Assembly: GCF_002220775.1 (NCBI RefSeq)
Contig: NZ_CP019685.1
Span: 558,001 to 622,000 of the forward strand
Length of the DNA: 64,000 nt
From: Campylobacter sputorum
GTDB lineage: Bacteria; Campylobacterota; Campylobacteria; Campylobacterales; Campylobacteraceae
Direction: 5' to 3'
Positions 46,334 to 56,200 of this stretch are shown piece after piece. The notes below the pieces were generated by a model, which had not been told where the DNA came from, ran no database searches, and saw only the letters and a program-made list of their open reading frames with translations. The translations under genes and the position numbers were made by a program. Each line of letters begins with the position of its first letter. Position 1 is the first letter of the stretch.

Positions 46334-47062
46334 TTAATGGTTTAAAATTTTATTTAAAAATTCTTGTAATCTTTCATTTTGTGGATTTTCAAAAACATTT
46401 TTAGGAGTGTCATCAACTGCTATAATTCCACCTTCCATAAAAAATATCCTATTTGCAACATTTCTAGCAAAACCCATTTCGTGGGTTACAACTAGCATTG
46501 TTAATCCTTCTTTTGCAACTTCTTGCATTATATGTAAAACTTCACCTATCATTTCAGGATCAAGTGCTGAAGTTGGTTCATCAAATAAAATAACATCAGG
46601 ATTCATTGCCAAACTTCTTGCTATTGCAATTCTTTGTTTTTGTCCGCCACTTAATTTATGTGGAAATTCATCTTTTTTGTCTTCAAGACCAACTTTTCTT
46701 AATAGTTCTATTGCTTTACTTTGTGCTTCTTCTTTACTATAAATTCCTGCTTTTATAGGAGCTAGAGTTAAATTTGATAAAACGCTTTTATTTGCAAAAA
46801 GGTTAAAGTGTTGAAAAACCATACTAACTTTTTGTCTTATTTTGTTTATATTTGTACTTTTTAATGTTATATCTTGATTTTTAATAAATATATGTCCACT
46901 ATCTGGCTCTTCAAGCTTGTTTATACATCTTAAAAATGTACTTTTTCCACCACCGCTTGGACCTATTATAGCTACAACTTCGCCTTTTTTTATATTTGTG
47001 GATATATTGTTTAAAACCGATAAATTTCCATATTTTTTACAAAGATTTTCTATTTTAATCAT
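46334..47062 (-). CDS. Polar amino acid ABC transporter, ATP-binding protein
   Basis: A 242-residue ABC ATPase of the GlnQ/HisP type. It has Walker A GPSGGGKST near residue 35, the Q-loop MVFQHFNLF, signature LSGGQKQRIAIARSLA, Walker B VILFDEPTSALDPE and the switch His in VVTHEMGFA. It overlaps the permease gene by 8 bp and precedes the binding-protein gene by 13 bp, so all three parts of the importer are in one operon. Confidence 0.95.
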   Translation of the reverse strand: MIKIENLCKKYGNLSVLNNISTNIKKGEVVAIIGPSGGGKSTFLRCINKLEEPDSGHIFIKNQDITLKSTNINKIRQKVSMVFQHFNLFANKSVLSNLTLAPIKAGIYSKEEAQSKAIELLRKVGLEDKKDEFPHKLSGGQKQRIAIARSLAMNPDVILFDEPTSALDPEMIGEVLHIMQEVAKEGLTMLVVTHEMGFARNVANRIFFMEGGIIAVDDTPKNVFENPQNERLQEFLNKILNH

Positions 47063-47762
47063 TCTTATTTAACCTTGTTTCTAGCATTTTTGCTAAAAAA
47101 GAGAATATCTTAACGCTTATATAGTAAATCACCGCAGCAAAAAGTATTGGTTTTGCTGTAAAAAGTGTAGCTTGCAAGCTTTGTGCATTCATAGTTAAAT
47201 CAAAAATTCCTATCATTCCAACAACAGAAGTTTCTTTAAAAAGTGATATAAATTCATTTGCTAGTGCTGGAAGTATATTTTTTATAGCTTGTGGAAAGAT
47301 AATCTCTTTCATAGAAGTTTTATAGTCTAGTCCCATAGCTCTTGCAGCTTCCATCTGTCCGTTATCAACGCTGTTTATACCAGATCTTACTATTTCGGCA
47401 ACATAAGCTGAGCTATTTAATCCAAGAGCTATAATGGCTGCATATATATTGTTGCTCCAAGCGGCAAATACAACAAAGCTAAAGACCATAAGCTGTATTA
47501 AAACAGGCGTTCCTCTTATTATATCTATATATTCATCTATAATAAAACTTAGTATTTTTATATTTATAAATTTTAAAAAAGCTAAAATAAAACCTAAAAC
47601 TATACCTATAGTAATTCCGCCAATTGTAAGTATGAGCGTTGTATTGTAACTCTCTAAATAGCTTAATGCTTGGTCGCTACTAATTTCATCTGGATATGTA
47701 AAGTATACGCCTAGTGTAGCTATAAGTATAAAAACAATAAATTTTAAAATCTTTTCATTCAA
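47055..47762 (-). CDS. Polar amino acid ABC transporter, permease
   Basis: A 235-residue membrane permease of the HisM/GlnP group with about five hydrophobic segments. The family's EYIDIIRGTPVLIQL segment is present. The ABC-coupling loop AARAMGLDYKTSMKEIIFPQAIKNILPAL (the EAA loop, residues about 140-168) is also present. A single permease implies a homodimeric channel. It is the first gene of the minus-strand run. Confidence 0.94.
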   Translation of the reverse strand: MNEKILKFIVFILIATLGVYFTYPDEISSDQALSYLESYNTTLILTIGGITIGIVLGFILAFLKFINIKILSFIIDEYIDIIRGTPVLIQLMVFSFVVFAAWSNNIYAAIIALGLNSSAYVAEIVRSGINSVDNGQMEAARAMGLDYKTSMKEIIFPQAIKNILPALANEFISLFKETSVVGMIGIFDLTMNAQSLQATLFTAKPILFAAVIYYISVKIFSFLAKMLETRLNKND

Positions 47763-47899
47763 TTATTTATGCCTTTTTGCAATAGAGAATATAAACCAAA
47801 AGATTACAATAAATTTAATATTATTTTGCTTAATTTATCTTGTTTTCAAGTAAATAGTAAATTTTATCATAAAGAAAAATTTAACTTTTATTTTGCTAG

Positions 47900-47905
47900 T
47901 ATAAA
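47900..47905 (+). promoter_or_regulatory. -10 box for putP
   Basis: TATAAA preceded by TTTTGCTAG, 36 bases upstream of the putP ATG. An AAAGGAG RBS follows. Confidence 0.45.
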
Positions 47906-47941
47906 TATAGCTGTCAAAAATTAAATACAAAAAGGAGAAAT

Positions 47942-49441
47942 ATGGATGATTTTTATATATATTTAGCTATTGTTATTTACTTAGGTATTCTTATTTATAT
48001 AGGAAAAAGAAATTACAATAAAGACGCGGGGGTTGACGAATTTATCTTAGATAATCGTGGATTGGGACCTGTTTTAACAGCTCTTTCAGCCGGAGCTTCT
48101 GATATGAGTGGATGGATGATATTAGGTCTTCCTGGGGTTTTATATGCAACTGGACTTTGTAATGTGTGGATAGCTATAGGATTAAGCGTTGGAGCATGGG
48201 CGAATTATAAAATTTTAGCAAAAAGACTTAGAGTATATACTGAGGTTGCTGGAGATAGCTCTACTATACCTGATTTTTTCGAAAATAGATTTAGAGATAA
48301 CACAAAAACAATAAGATTTATATCTGGAATTATAATCTTGGTATTTTACACTCTTTATGTTAGTAGTGGGATTATAGCCGGGGGAAAAACATTTGAAAGT
48401 TTTTTTGGTATCAATTTTGCTTTTGGAGCTATATTTACACTTTTTGTTGTTGTAGTTTATACATTTTTTGGCGGATTTAAGGCTGTTTGTGAGACAGATG
48501 CTTTTCAAGGAGTTCTTATGTTTGCTATACTTGTTTTAATACCAAGTGTTGCTTATTTTAACATAAATATACCAGATGGTAGTTCATTTGTAGGAGAGAT
48601 TAAAAAATATAGTTCAGACATGGGTTTAAACCATTTAAATATATTTGAGGGACAGAGTTTTTTAGGTATCATTGGTCTTCTTGCTTGGGGACTTGGATAT
48701 TTTGGGCAGCCTCATATAATAGTGCGTTTTATGGCAATAAGAAGCATAGATGAACTTACAAAAGCAAGATTTGTAGGAATTTCTTGGATGGTAATAGGTT
48801 TGATTGGAGCTATTGCTAGTGGGCTTATAGGCTTTGTATATTTTAGTTCAAATGGTGTTATTTTGCAAGATTCAGAGACTGTATTTTTACAGTTAGGTTC
48901 TACTCTTTTTCATCCATTTATAGTTGGTGTTATTATTTCAGCTGTTCTTGCTGCAGTTATGAGCACTATTTCTAGTCAGCTTTTAGTTTGTTCTAGTTCT
49001 GCTACGCAAGATTTTTTGTTTCAATTTTATAAAAAAGATTTAAGCGACAAAGCTAAAACTTTTATAAGCCGACTAGCTGTTGTTTTTATAGGTGTTGTTG
49101 CTACATTTATAGCATTTATGCTTGATGATACTGTGTTAAAAGTTGTTGGATATGCGTGGGCTGGTTTTGGTGCTAGTTTTGGACCAGCGCTCCTTTTTTC
49201 TCTATATTCTAGTAAAACTACTACAATTTCTGCATTAAGTGGTATGATAGTTGGCGGAGCTACTGTAATTTTATGGATAGCTTTTGGATTTAGTCAATAT
49301 ATATATGAGCTGTTTCCTGGTTTTATATGTTCGATTTTGGCTATAATTATTGTTAATTATTTTAATTCTATGCATGATAAAGAAACAAAAAAGGCAGAAA
49401 AAATACTTAATGAATTTGATGAATTTAAAGAGCAAATTTAA
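47942..49441 (+). CDS. putP: Sodium/proline symporter
   Basis: A 499-residue SSS-family transporter with about 13 hydrophobic segments. Conserved segments include LSAGASDMSGWMILGLPG (TM2, sodium site), YTEVAGDSSTIPDFFENRF, the GYFGQPHIIVRFMAIRS loop and AVLAAVMSTISSQLLVCSS. The length and motifs match PutP. Proline is a known carbon source for Campylobacter; no putA lies in this window. An AAAGGAG RBS precedes it. Confidence 0.92.
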   Translation: MDDFYIYLAIVIYLGILIYIGKRNYNKDAGVDEFILDNRGLGPVLTALSAGASDMSGWMILGLPGVLYATGLCNVWIAIGLSVGAWANYKILAKRLRVYTEVAGDSSTIPDFFENRFRDNTKTIRFISGIIILVFYTLYVSSGIIAGGKTFESFFGINFAFGAIFTLFVVVVYTFFGGFKAVCETDAFQGVLMFAILVLIPSVAYFNINIPDGSSFVGEIKKYSSDMGLNHLNIFEGQSFLGIIGLLAWGLGYFGQPHIIVRFMAIRSIDELTKARFVGISWMVIGLIGAIASGLIGFVYFSSNGVILQDSETVFLQLGSTLFHPFIVGVIISAVLAAVMSTISSQLLVCSSSATQDFLFQFYKKDLSDKAKTFISRLAVVFIGVVATFIAFMLDDTVLKVVGYAWAGFGASFGPALLFSLYSSKTTTISALSGMIVGGATVILWIAFGFSQYIYELFPGFICSILAIIIVNYFNSMHDKETKKAEKILNEFDEFKEQI

Positions 49442-49506
49442 TGAAAAATTTAATTAAGTAAAATTATGTTAGAATTTAGTTTAATTTTAATTTATAGAAG
49501 GTAGAA

Positions 49507-50436
49507 ATGCACGGTTATAAAATTTTTTCTGGCAATGCGAATTTAGAGTTTTCTAAAAAGATTTCAAAATACCTTTCTTTGCCTTTGAGTGAAGCTAATA
49601 TAAAAAAATTTAGTGATGGCGAGATAAGTGTACAAGTTGGTGAAAGTGTAAGGGGTAAAGATGTGTTTGTTATACAGCCAACTTGTAGTCCTGTAAATGT
49701 GAATTTAATGGAACTTTTAGTTTTAACAGATGCACTAAGAAGAAGTAGTGCAAATTCTATAACTGCTATTGTGCCTTATTTTGGCTATGCGAGGCAAGAT
49801 AGAAAAGCAGCTCCTAGAGTGCCAATTACAGCAAAACTTGTTGCAAATATGATGCAAGCAGCCGGCATAAGTAGAGTTGTAACTATGGATTTGCACGCTG
49901 GACAAATTCAAGGTTTTTTTGATATACCAGTTGATAACTTATATGGTTCTATTTTGTTTACAGAATATGTTAAAAATAAACATTTTAAAAATCCAATAGT
50001 AGCAAGTCCTGATATAGGCGGTGTTGCAAGAGCAAGAGCACTAGCAAAAAACTTAAATTTAGATATAGTTATAGTTGATAAGCGTCGCGAAAAAGCAAAT
50101 GAAAGTGAAGTTATGAATATAATAGGGGATGTAAATGGTAAAGATGTCATTTTAGTTGATGATATGATAGATACTGCTGGAACTATAGTAAAAGCTGCAT
50201 CTGCCCTTAAAGCTCGTGGTGCAACTAGCGTAATGGCTTTTTGTACACATGCTGTTCTTAGCGGGCCTGCTTATGAGAGATTAGAAAAAGGTGAACTTGA
50301 TGAACTTGTTATAACAGATACAATACCTTTAAAACAAGATTGTGATAAGATAAAAGTTCTTTCGGCTGCACCGCTTTTTGCTGAAGTTATAAGAAGAGTT
50401 TATAATAACGAAAGTGTCAATAGCTTGTTTTTATAA
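49507..50436 (+). CDS. prs: Ribose-phosphate pyrophosphokinase (PRPP synthetase)
   Basis: A 309-residue class I enzyme that makes PRPP for purine, pyrimidine, histidine and tryptophan synthesis. Visible are the [22 protein letters not shown]-terminal segment, the ATP-loop region [14 protein letters not shown], the metal site [26 protein letters not shown], and the PRPP-binding loop [10 protein letters not shown]. The length is normal. A strong terminator follows. Confidence 0.96.
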   Translation: MHGYKIFSGNANLEFSKKISKYLSLPLSEANIKKFSDGEISVQVGESVRGKDVFVIQPTCSPVNVNLMELLVLTDALRRSSANSITAIVPYFGYARQDRKAAPRVPITAKLVANMMQAAGISRVVTMDLHAGQIQGFFDIPVDNLYGSILFTEYVKNKHFKNPIVASPDIGGVARARALAKNLNLDIVIVDKRREKANESEVMNIIGDVNGKDVILVDDMIDTAGTIVKAASALKARGATSVMAFCTHAVLSGPAYERLEKGELDELVITDTIPLKQDCDKIKVLSAAPLFAEVIRRVYNNESVNSLFL

Positions 50437-50443
50437 TAAATTT

Positions 50444-50474
50444 AGAGTTTGCAAGAGATTGCAAACTCTTTTAT
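50444..50474. terminator. Intrinsic terminator between prs and hpf
   Basis: A perfect 11-bp stem (50444-50454 with 50459-50469) and loop GAGA, followed by TTTAT. It lies between converging genes, and the T/A flanks suggest it may act in both directions. Confidence 0.85.
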
Positions 50475-50475
50475 A

Positions 50476-51003
50476 TTAGTATAGTCCAAATTTTCCATCT
50501 TTTCTTTTATACATTACTCTTAATTTTGCGTCCATATCATTGAATACAAAGAACTGATCTGTGCTATTTTTTAGTTTTTCTAAAGCCTCTTCTATCTCTA
50601 ATGGTTTGTATAATTCAAGATCCATTGGAACTATTTCATCTGTATCTTCTATCTTTTCTTCACTTGCTTGCGTTATACTTGCTTTTTGGTCATCTTTGTT
50701 TTTGTGAGTTGTCATTTTGTCATGTTCTCTTCTTAAAACTTTTGATGCTCTTTCGCTTGCAAGATCAATGGCTGCGTATAAATCTTTATCTTTTTGAGAT
50801 ATAACGATAGTATCTTTCCTTGCTAAATTTATGGCAAAATCTACATTAAACCCTTTTTTGTTTTTCTTTTCATCTGCGGAAATCACACATCTTATTGAGA
50901 TAATATCAAGATTATATTTTTCTAAAGACTCAAATGCATTTTCTATATAGTCTTTTATGGGTTTTGTAAGTTCAAACTGTCTTCCTACTATGCTTATATT
51001 CAT
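50476..51003 (-). CDS. hpf: Long-form ribosome hibernation-promoting factor (HPF/RaiA)
   Basis: A 175-residue protein. The N-terminal beta-alpha-beta domain (to about residue 100) binds the 30S decoding region and starts MNISIVGRQFELTKPIKDYIE. A linker follows, then a C-terminal dimerisation domain (EIVPMDLELYKPLEIEEALEKL to the end) typical of long HPF, which pairs 70S ribosomes into 100S dimers. It is monocistronic with a GGAGT RBS. Confidence 0.9.
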   Translation of the reverse strand: MNISIVGRQFELTKPIKDYIENAFESLEKYNLDIISIRCVISADEKKNKKGFNVDFAINLARKDTIVISQKDKDLYAAIDLASERASKVLRREHDKMTTHKNKDDQKASITQASEEKIEDTDEIVPMDLELYKPLEIEEALEKLKNSTDQFFVFNDMDAKLRVMYKRKDGKFGLY

Positions 51004-51057
51004 AGTTATACTCCTTTAAATTTGATATATTTGATTATATCATAAATTTGACAAAAA

Positions 51058-51564
51058 TTATGGAGTATTTCTGTTAATTGGCTCTAGTTTGATACCTGTA
51101 TCTGTAAAATTTAGTGGCTGAGTAATCCTTCTGTGAAATCTTATTGGTTCACTTGTTATATTTTCTGTAGTTTCTACTATAACATCAATGATAGCAACTT
51201 GGTATTTGCTTATTAAATTATTATTATAAAATATATTTATATCTCCATTGTATGCTATTTCGCATTCTTTTGGAAGTTTATTTCCTATATATCTTATACT
51301 TACATTTATATTATATTGCGGTTGTTTGTCATCTGGATATTTTGAGGTTATTGTATTTATGCAATTTTGATTAAAATCATGAGCTTGTAATGCCAAGACA
51401 GTATGTTCTGCGGCACTTATGGCTAAAAGTTCAGCTTCTTCTCTTAGGTAAATATCTGAGCTATTTTTTACGCTACTTGTTGCTATGGATAAACTAAGTA
51501 TTCCTATAGTTGCTATTAATACAACAAAAATTACAGCTGTAATAAGTGCAAAACCTTTTTTCAT
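51058..51564 (-). CDS. PilX/MshP-like minor pilin-type protein
   Basis: A 168-residue protein with an N-terminal MKKGFALITAVIFVVLIATIGILSL. This is the PilX/MshP-type prepilin-like signal, in which Glu5 of normal pilins is absent. A small exported domain with two cysteines (HDFNQNC, ECEIAYNG) follows. It is the last of four minus-strand genes and directly abuts the preceding prepilin gene. By analogy with PilX or MshP it would join a pilus-initiation complex. Confidence 0.75.
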   Translation of the reverse strand: MKKGFALITAVIFVVLIATIGILSLSIATSSVKNSSDIYLREEAELLAISAAEHTVLALQAHDFNQNCINTITSKYPDDKQPQYNINVSIRYIGNKLPKECEIAYNGDINIFYNNNLISKYQVAIIDVIVETTENITSEPIRFHRRITQPLNFTDTGIKLEPINRNTP

Positions 51565-52520
51565 TAATAAACCGCCTTTGTTTTACAAACTGCAAAGTCT
51601 ATCTCATCTGTATCAAGAGTTCTCATACATAATTTCATAACTATAACTCCACTTTGTGTTTGTGTAAATCTAAATAGACTAACATCTTGTGCTAATAAAG
51701 CTTTTTTTCCATTTGTATAATTTTGACCTTCCCAAGGCTGATAACCATAGTAAAGATATAAATCAAAAATATTTTCATCATAATTTTCTCTTGATTGTTT
51801 ATCTTTTTCTTTTTTGTAAATTCCATCCTTTTTCTTGTTTTCTGGAACTACTGCATAAGCTGTATTTAAAAGATAGTATATATCGCTTACTTCTTGCATG
51901 TTACCTGGAATTTTTATAGTGATATTGTTATCATTTTTTATCTCTCCTGAGGCTATTTTATTATGAGAATTATTTATATATCCAAAATCTTTTTTGATAT
52001 CAGATTTTTGATTTATTATAAAAAATATACCAAATTTATCAGAATACACATTTTTTAAAGTATTTTTAAAAGTTTCATCAAATTTAGAACCAGGAGATGT
52101 GAAAGTTGTCTCATTTGTAGAAGTTGGTTTGGTGAAATTTAAATCAGCAATGCCACTCCAGCCAACTTTATTGTCTTTTTGATCTGTTAAAATTTGCGTT
52201 TCGTATGATTTACTTATCCACTCTAGTGCGTATTTTTTATCATCTTCTGGTCTATCATCTTTTATAGATAGTATTATATCTGTAAATTTGTCATTATTTG
52301 AGTCAACAAGTCTTGCTATTTCAGATCCTTTTAGTCTATGGCTTAGTCTTTTTGAGATTTGCTCTAAAGATATATCTGTTTTATACTCAAGCTCATTTAT
52401 AGAGCGAGTGTGTATATAGTTTTTATATACATTTGCTAGTAAATCTGAGCTAATTAAAGCTAAAATCGCCATTATAACTATTACAAATATAACTTCTACT
52501 AAAGTAAATGCTTTTTTCAT
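51564..52520 (-). CDS. PilW/MshO-like prepilin-type protein
   Basis: A 318-residue protein with a class III signal: MKKA, then FTLVEVIFVIVIMAILALI, with Glu5 after the predicted cleavage before Phe. A large exported domain follows with LWISKSYETQ-like and FGIFFIINQKS segments and two C-terminal cysteines (LCMRTLDTDEIDFAVC). It lies 3 bp after the third prepilin gene and overlaps the PilX-like gene by one base. Confidence 0.78.
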   Translation of the reverse strand: MKKAFTLVEVIFVIVIMAILALISSDLLANVYKNYIHTRSINELEYKTDISLEQISKRLSHRLKGSEIARLVDSNNDKFTDIILSIKDDRPEDDKKYALEWISKSYETQILTDQKDNKVGWSGIADLNFTKPTSTNETTFTSPGSKFDETFKNTLKNVYSDKFGIFFIINQKSDIKKDFGYINNSHNKIASGEIKNDNNITIKIPGNMQEVSDIYYLLNTAYAVVPENKKKDGIYKKEKDKQSRENYDENIFDLYLYYGYQPWEGQNYTNGKKALLAQDVSLFRFTQTQSGVIVMKLCMRTLDTDEIDFAVCKTKAVY

Positions 52521-52523
52521 ATG

Positions 52524-53249
52524 TTAATTTATCTCTCTTGTTATGATATGAGATGGTGCGACATTTGAACTATAAGCTCTTAGGATTATCTTCTTATTAT
52601 CATCTGTGCATTTATCTGTTTTTTCATTTTCTATGAAACAAGTGTGAAGTTCTATCATTTTTATATTTGTGGTATTTGTAGTATTTTGATTAGATGTAAA
52701 GTTAAATTTAATATCTGTGCCATCTATATAACTACCAGTTTGTAATTTATCATCTATATAGCTAACATTAAATTTAGTTTTTATAGGAACTATCATATCT
52801 CTAATGCCTCTTTTGTTGGTTGGACTTTCTATATTTAAATTTGTTGTGTATTCATGAAGATGATTTAAGCCATCTAAGTCATTATTTTTTAATGGCTTAC
52901 TTGCTTGTTTGTTTATGTAAACATTAGTCGGGAAATTTTGTCTAGTTTTGTTATTTTCGTAATCTTGCGTAGAATTACCATTTTCTTCTATAGCATTTTT
53001 TAAACCATCTGTTTGGCTATTTGTTAATGTAACTCTGGGAAATACATCTGTTTCGTCCATTGAGTTGCTATCCCATGGCATAGAAAACATTAAATGCATT
53101 TGCATTTTAGATGAAAGTATGGCTTCTTGTTTTAATGCATGTAAATTTGAAATGGTGCTTTGAGAGATTATAGTTGGAATAGCAACCATACTTAATCCCA
53201 TTATAACTACAGCCAAAACAACTTCTATTATAGAAAAAGCTCTTTTCAT
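52524..53249 (-). CDS. PilV/MshD-like prepilin-type protein
   Basis: A 241-residue protein starting MKRAFSIIEVVLAVVIMGLSMVAI, a class III prepilin signal with Glu5 after the predicted cut. The ATG overlaps the TAA of the giant upstream gene (TAATG), so the two are coupled; a TTG two codons earlier is less likely. The exported domain contains MPWDSN, a late TCFIENEKTDKC cysteine pair and an RAYSSNVAPSHIITR end, close to PilV/MshD proteins. Confidence 0.78.
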   Translation of the reverse strand: MKRAFSIIEVVLAVVIMGLSMVAIPTIISQSTISNLHALKQEAILSSKMQMHLMFSMPWDSNSMDETDVFPRVTLTNSQTDGLKNAIEENGNSTQDYENNKTRQNFPTNVYINKQASKPLKNNDLDGLNHLHEYTTNLNIESPTNKRGIRDMIVPIKTKFNVSYIDDKLQTGSYIDGTDIKFNFTSNQNTTNTTNIKMIELHTCFIENEKTDKCTDDNKKIILRAYSSNVAPSHIITREIN

Positions 53250-56200
53250 TACCAAAATATCCTATTTGAGTTTTTATTTAAATTTTTATCAAACTTATTG
53301 TCTTTATCTGTTCCTAAGACTTTACCGACATTATTTTTACTTTCATCGCTTTCAGCAGAACCAACAGAACCATCTCCAAACCATAAGTTTTCATTGTCTT
53401 TTATAAACTCAACACCGAATGTGTTTTGATATTTAAGATATGTTGGTGTTATAAATGTTATTGTATCACTATCTACATTTTTATCATCTGGAGCCTTAAT
53501 ATTTATATTTTGTGCGTATTTATCTAACGAGCTTGTAGTTGTTGTGCTGCCTTCTTTTGAGGTAAAATTATAAATATCACCAGTTGTTGTTACGGTTGGT
53601 GTATAATCAGGCGTTTTATACCAATGTGGTATTAGCACCATGTTATTATGGCTTGTATTTATATCAAATATATCACAATTTTTAGTGCAATATGCTGTAT
53701 AATCTATGATGTGTTTTATACCGTCTCGTGACCCTTTTGCATCTTTTGCATAAGCACTTCCATAGTAAAACAATGCACTCTCATTATCGTCGTGGTCATA
53801 ATAATGAATATTAATTTTTGTAGGGATATTAAAAGGATCTTCTACATTTTTATCTTTAATTTCTAATCTATTTTCATCAGATACAAGCCAAAGTGAATTT
53901 GGTATAAAATCTCTTATAAAAATTTTTGTAGGATTCATAGGGGTTTCGTTTCTTTCTATGTTAAATCCTATCATAACTGAAGTTGCTCCAGTTCTTTTAA
54001 GAGGTTGTTTTTTGTAATCTTTGTCTATAAATTCAATGTTATCATTAAAGAAATTTTTACTTATTTGTACTAAAGTGCTTTTATCATCAAATTTATCATT
54101 GGTTTTGTCTGCAAAAGTGAAAGAATCCCACTCTTCTACATCGCCTCTTTTTACTTTTTTTGTTTTATATGAATTTCTATCGGTATTAAAATTTTCCTTT
54201 TCATCTCTATTTATATCTGTATCAGTTGTATATGGCGAGATGATTTTTATGAAACATTGTTCTGTTTCGTTTGTGTCTTTACAAAAATTTTGTGAGCTTT
54301 TTTGATTATAAAAGCCAGCCACATTAAAAGAAATTTTATCAGTATCTAGGGAATTTTGTTTATCTAAAGATATACTTTCTTTTTTTAGTATATCTTTTAT
54401 ATCTTCGGATAGTAAATTTTCTTCTTTATATTTAATGTATTTTCTAAATTCATCTTTTTGATTTATATTTTTTTCTAAATGAGCATTTTCTTTGTAATTA
54501 TCAGAAGTTGTGTTAAATGCTGTTATGGCATTTTTCATTAGAGATGTTTCTTTTGAAGAAAGTGTTTTTACATCATTATTTTGGATATTTTCTTTATATT
54601 TAAAGTTTCTATCCCCAATATAGCTTAAATTTAAAATTATATCTTTTGCATAGCAACTATTTGTAAAATTAGGATAAGAATTTCCGTTTTCATCAGATGC
54701 TGCTATGATTAGCTGAAGTTTTGCACTCATTTGATTTTCTATATCTAATTTATTTTTATCATTATTATATGTTTTATTTACATCTTGCATTAAGTCATTA
54801 TAGTATGTAAAACCACCTTTTAATGGCTCTTTGTTTATATTGCTTTGATTTAAAATTCTAGTTACATATATATCAAAATTGTTTGGAATAAATTCAATGT
54901 ATTTTGGATTTAATGCTTGTATGCTACAATCTACAAGCTCATCTGCAAATTCATTATTTATCACAAAATCTTTAGATGCATCTTGACTATCTATGTCTGG
55001 TCTGCATTGATAACCATAATTTTTTAAGTTTTGAGACAAGGCTATTTTTTCTTCAGCGGTTAATTTGTTTTTATTGTTATTGTAAATATCTATGAAATTT
55101 ATGGCTGTCCAGTATGGATCTTTGAATAAATTTTCAAATTTCATAACATTGTCATATTTAAGGTATAAATCTTTACTATCATTTATCAATATCCCATTTA
55201 TTTTTAAATTTTCTTTTACACTGTCTGTTTGATTTTGATATTTTATTTGACTATCTCTAAAAGTTATTCTTAGAATATCGGGATTAATAGTGCTATTTTT
55301 TCCTAAAGATAAATTTTCATCATTTTCGCAATTCATATAGTTGTTTGTTATAGCCCTTAAAAGTGTGAAGTTATAAACTGGATCTGTTTTTTGTGTGGCT
55401 TCTATGAGATTATAATAGTTTGTATTTTTCGAATTTGCTAATGTGTATGTATATTTGTAGTCTTTCTTATTTGATATATTTAAAACCATAGGTGTGGCAT
55501 TTACTTTATAAATACTGCTGGAATTTAGTATAGTTGTACTATCTAATATGCTTATATTTGCATCGTTTATAAAAAATTTAATAGGCATATTTATTTTATT
55601 ATTGTCATCTGTTTTTATTAGTTCTTTCGTGTAGTCTTTCTTTGGTTTTATTTCTAGTTTTGGTGTTCTTTGTGGAAAATTTGCATAATCTATCTCTTCA
55701 AAAGTCATATAAAATCCAGCCGGTTTTATGGCAAATGGATTGTTTGAGCTTTTTATACCTTTTAAAATATCTTCTGATTTTATAGATAAATCGTAAGCGT
55801 TAAAATACATATGACTTGTTATGTTGTTAGATGTAAAATTCTTATGCAAAACAAAGCAAGCTGCAGTAACATCATTTGGATCTGTTGTTAGCTCCAAGTT
55901 ATCTTTGCCATCAGAATATACTAATTCTTCTTTTTCAACATTATTTATTGGAAAGTTTCCTGTTGTAAGATTTTGCTCATTAGAATATAGATTATTTAAA
56001 TCATCTTCGTTAAATTTATTGTCTAGTTTATATTTAAGAAGTTCTTTATCATCTATTTTGCTGTAAGTTACATATACATTTTGTGGTTGAGTAGATGGAT
56101 ATGCATTTCCTTCTTCTACTTTTGCGCCTATTACGCAGTATTCATATCCAATTTTATTACTATTTTTTTCATAAGGTTGAAGTGGTGCACCACCTGCTAT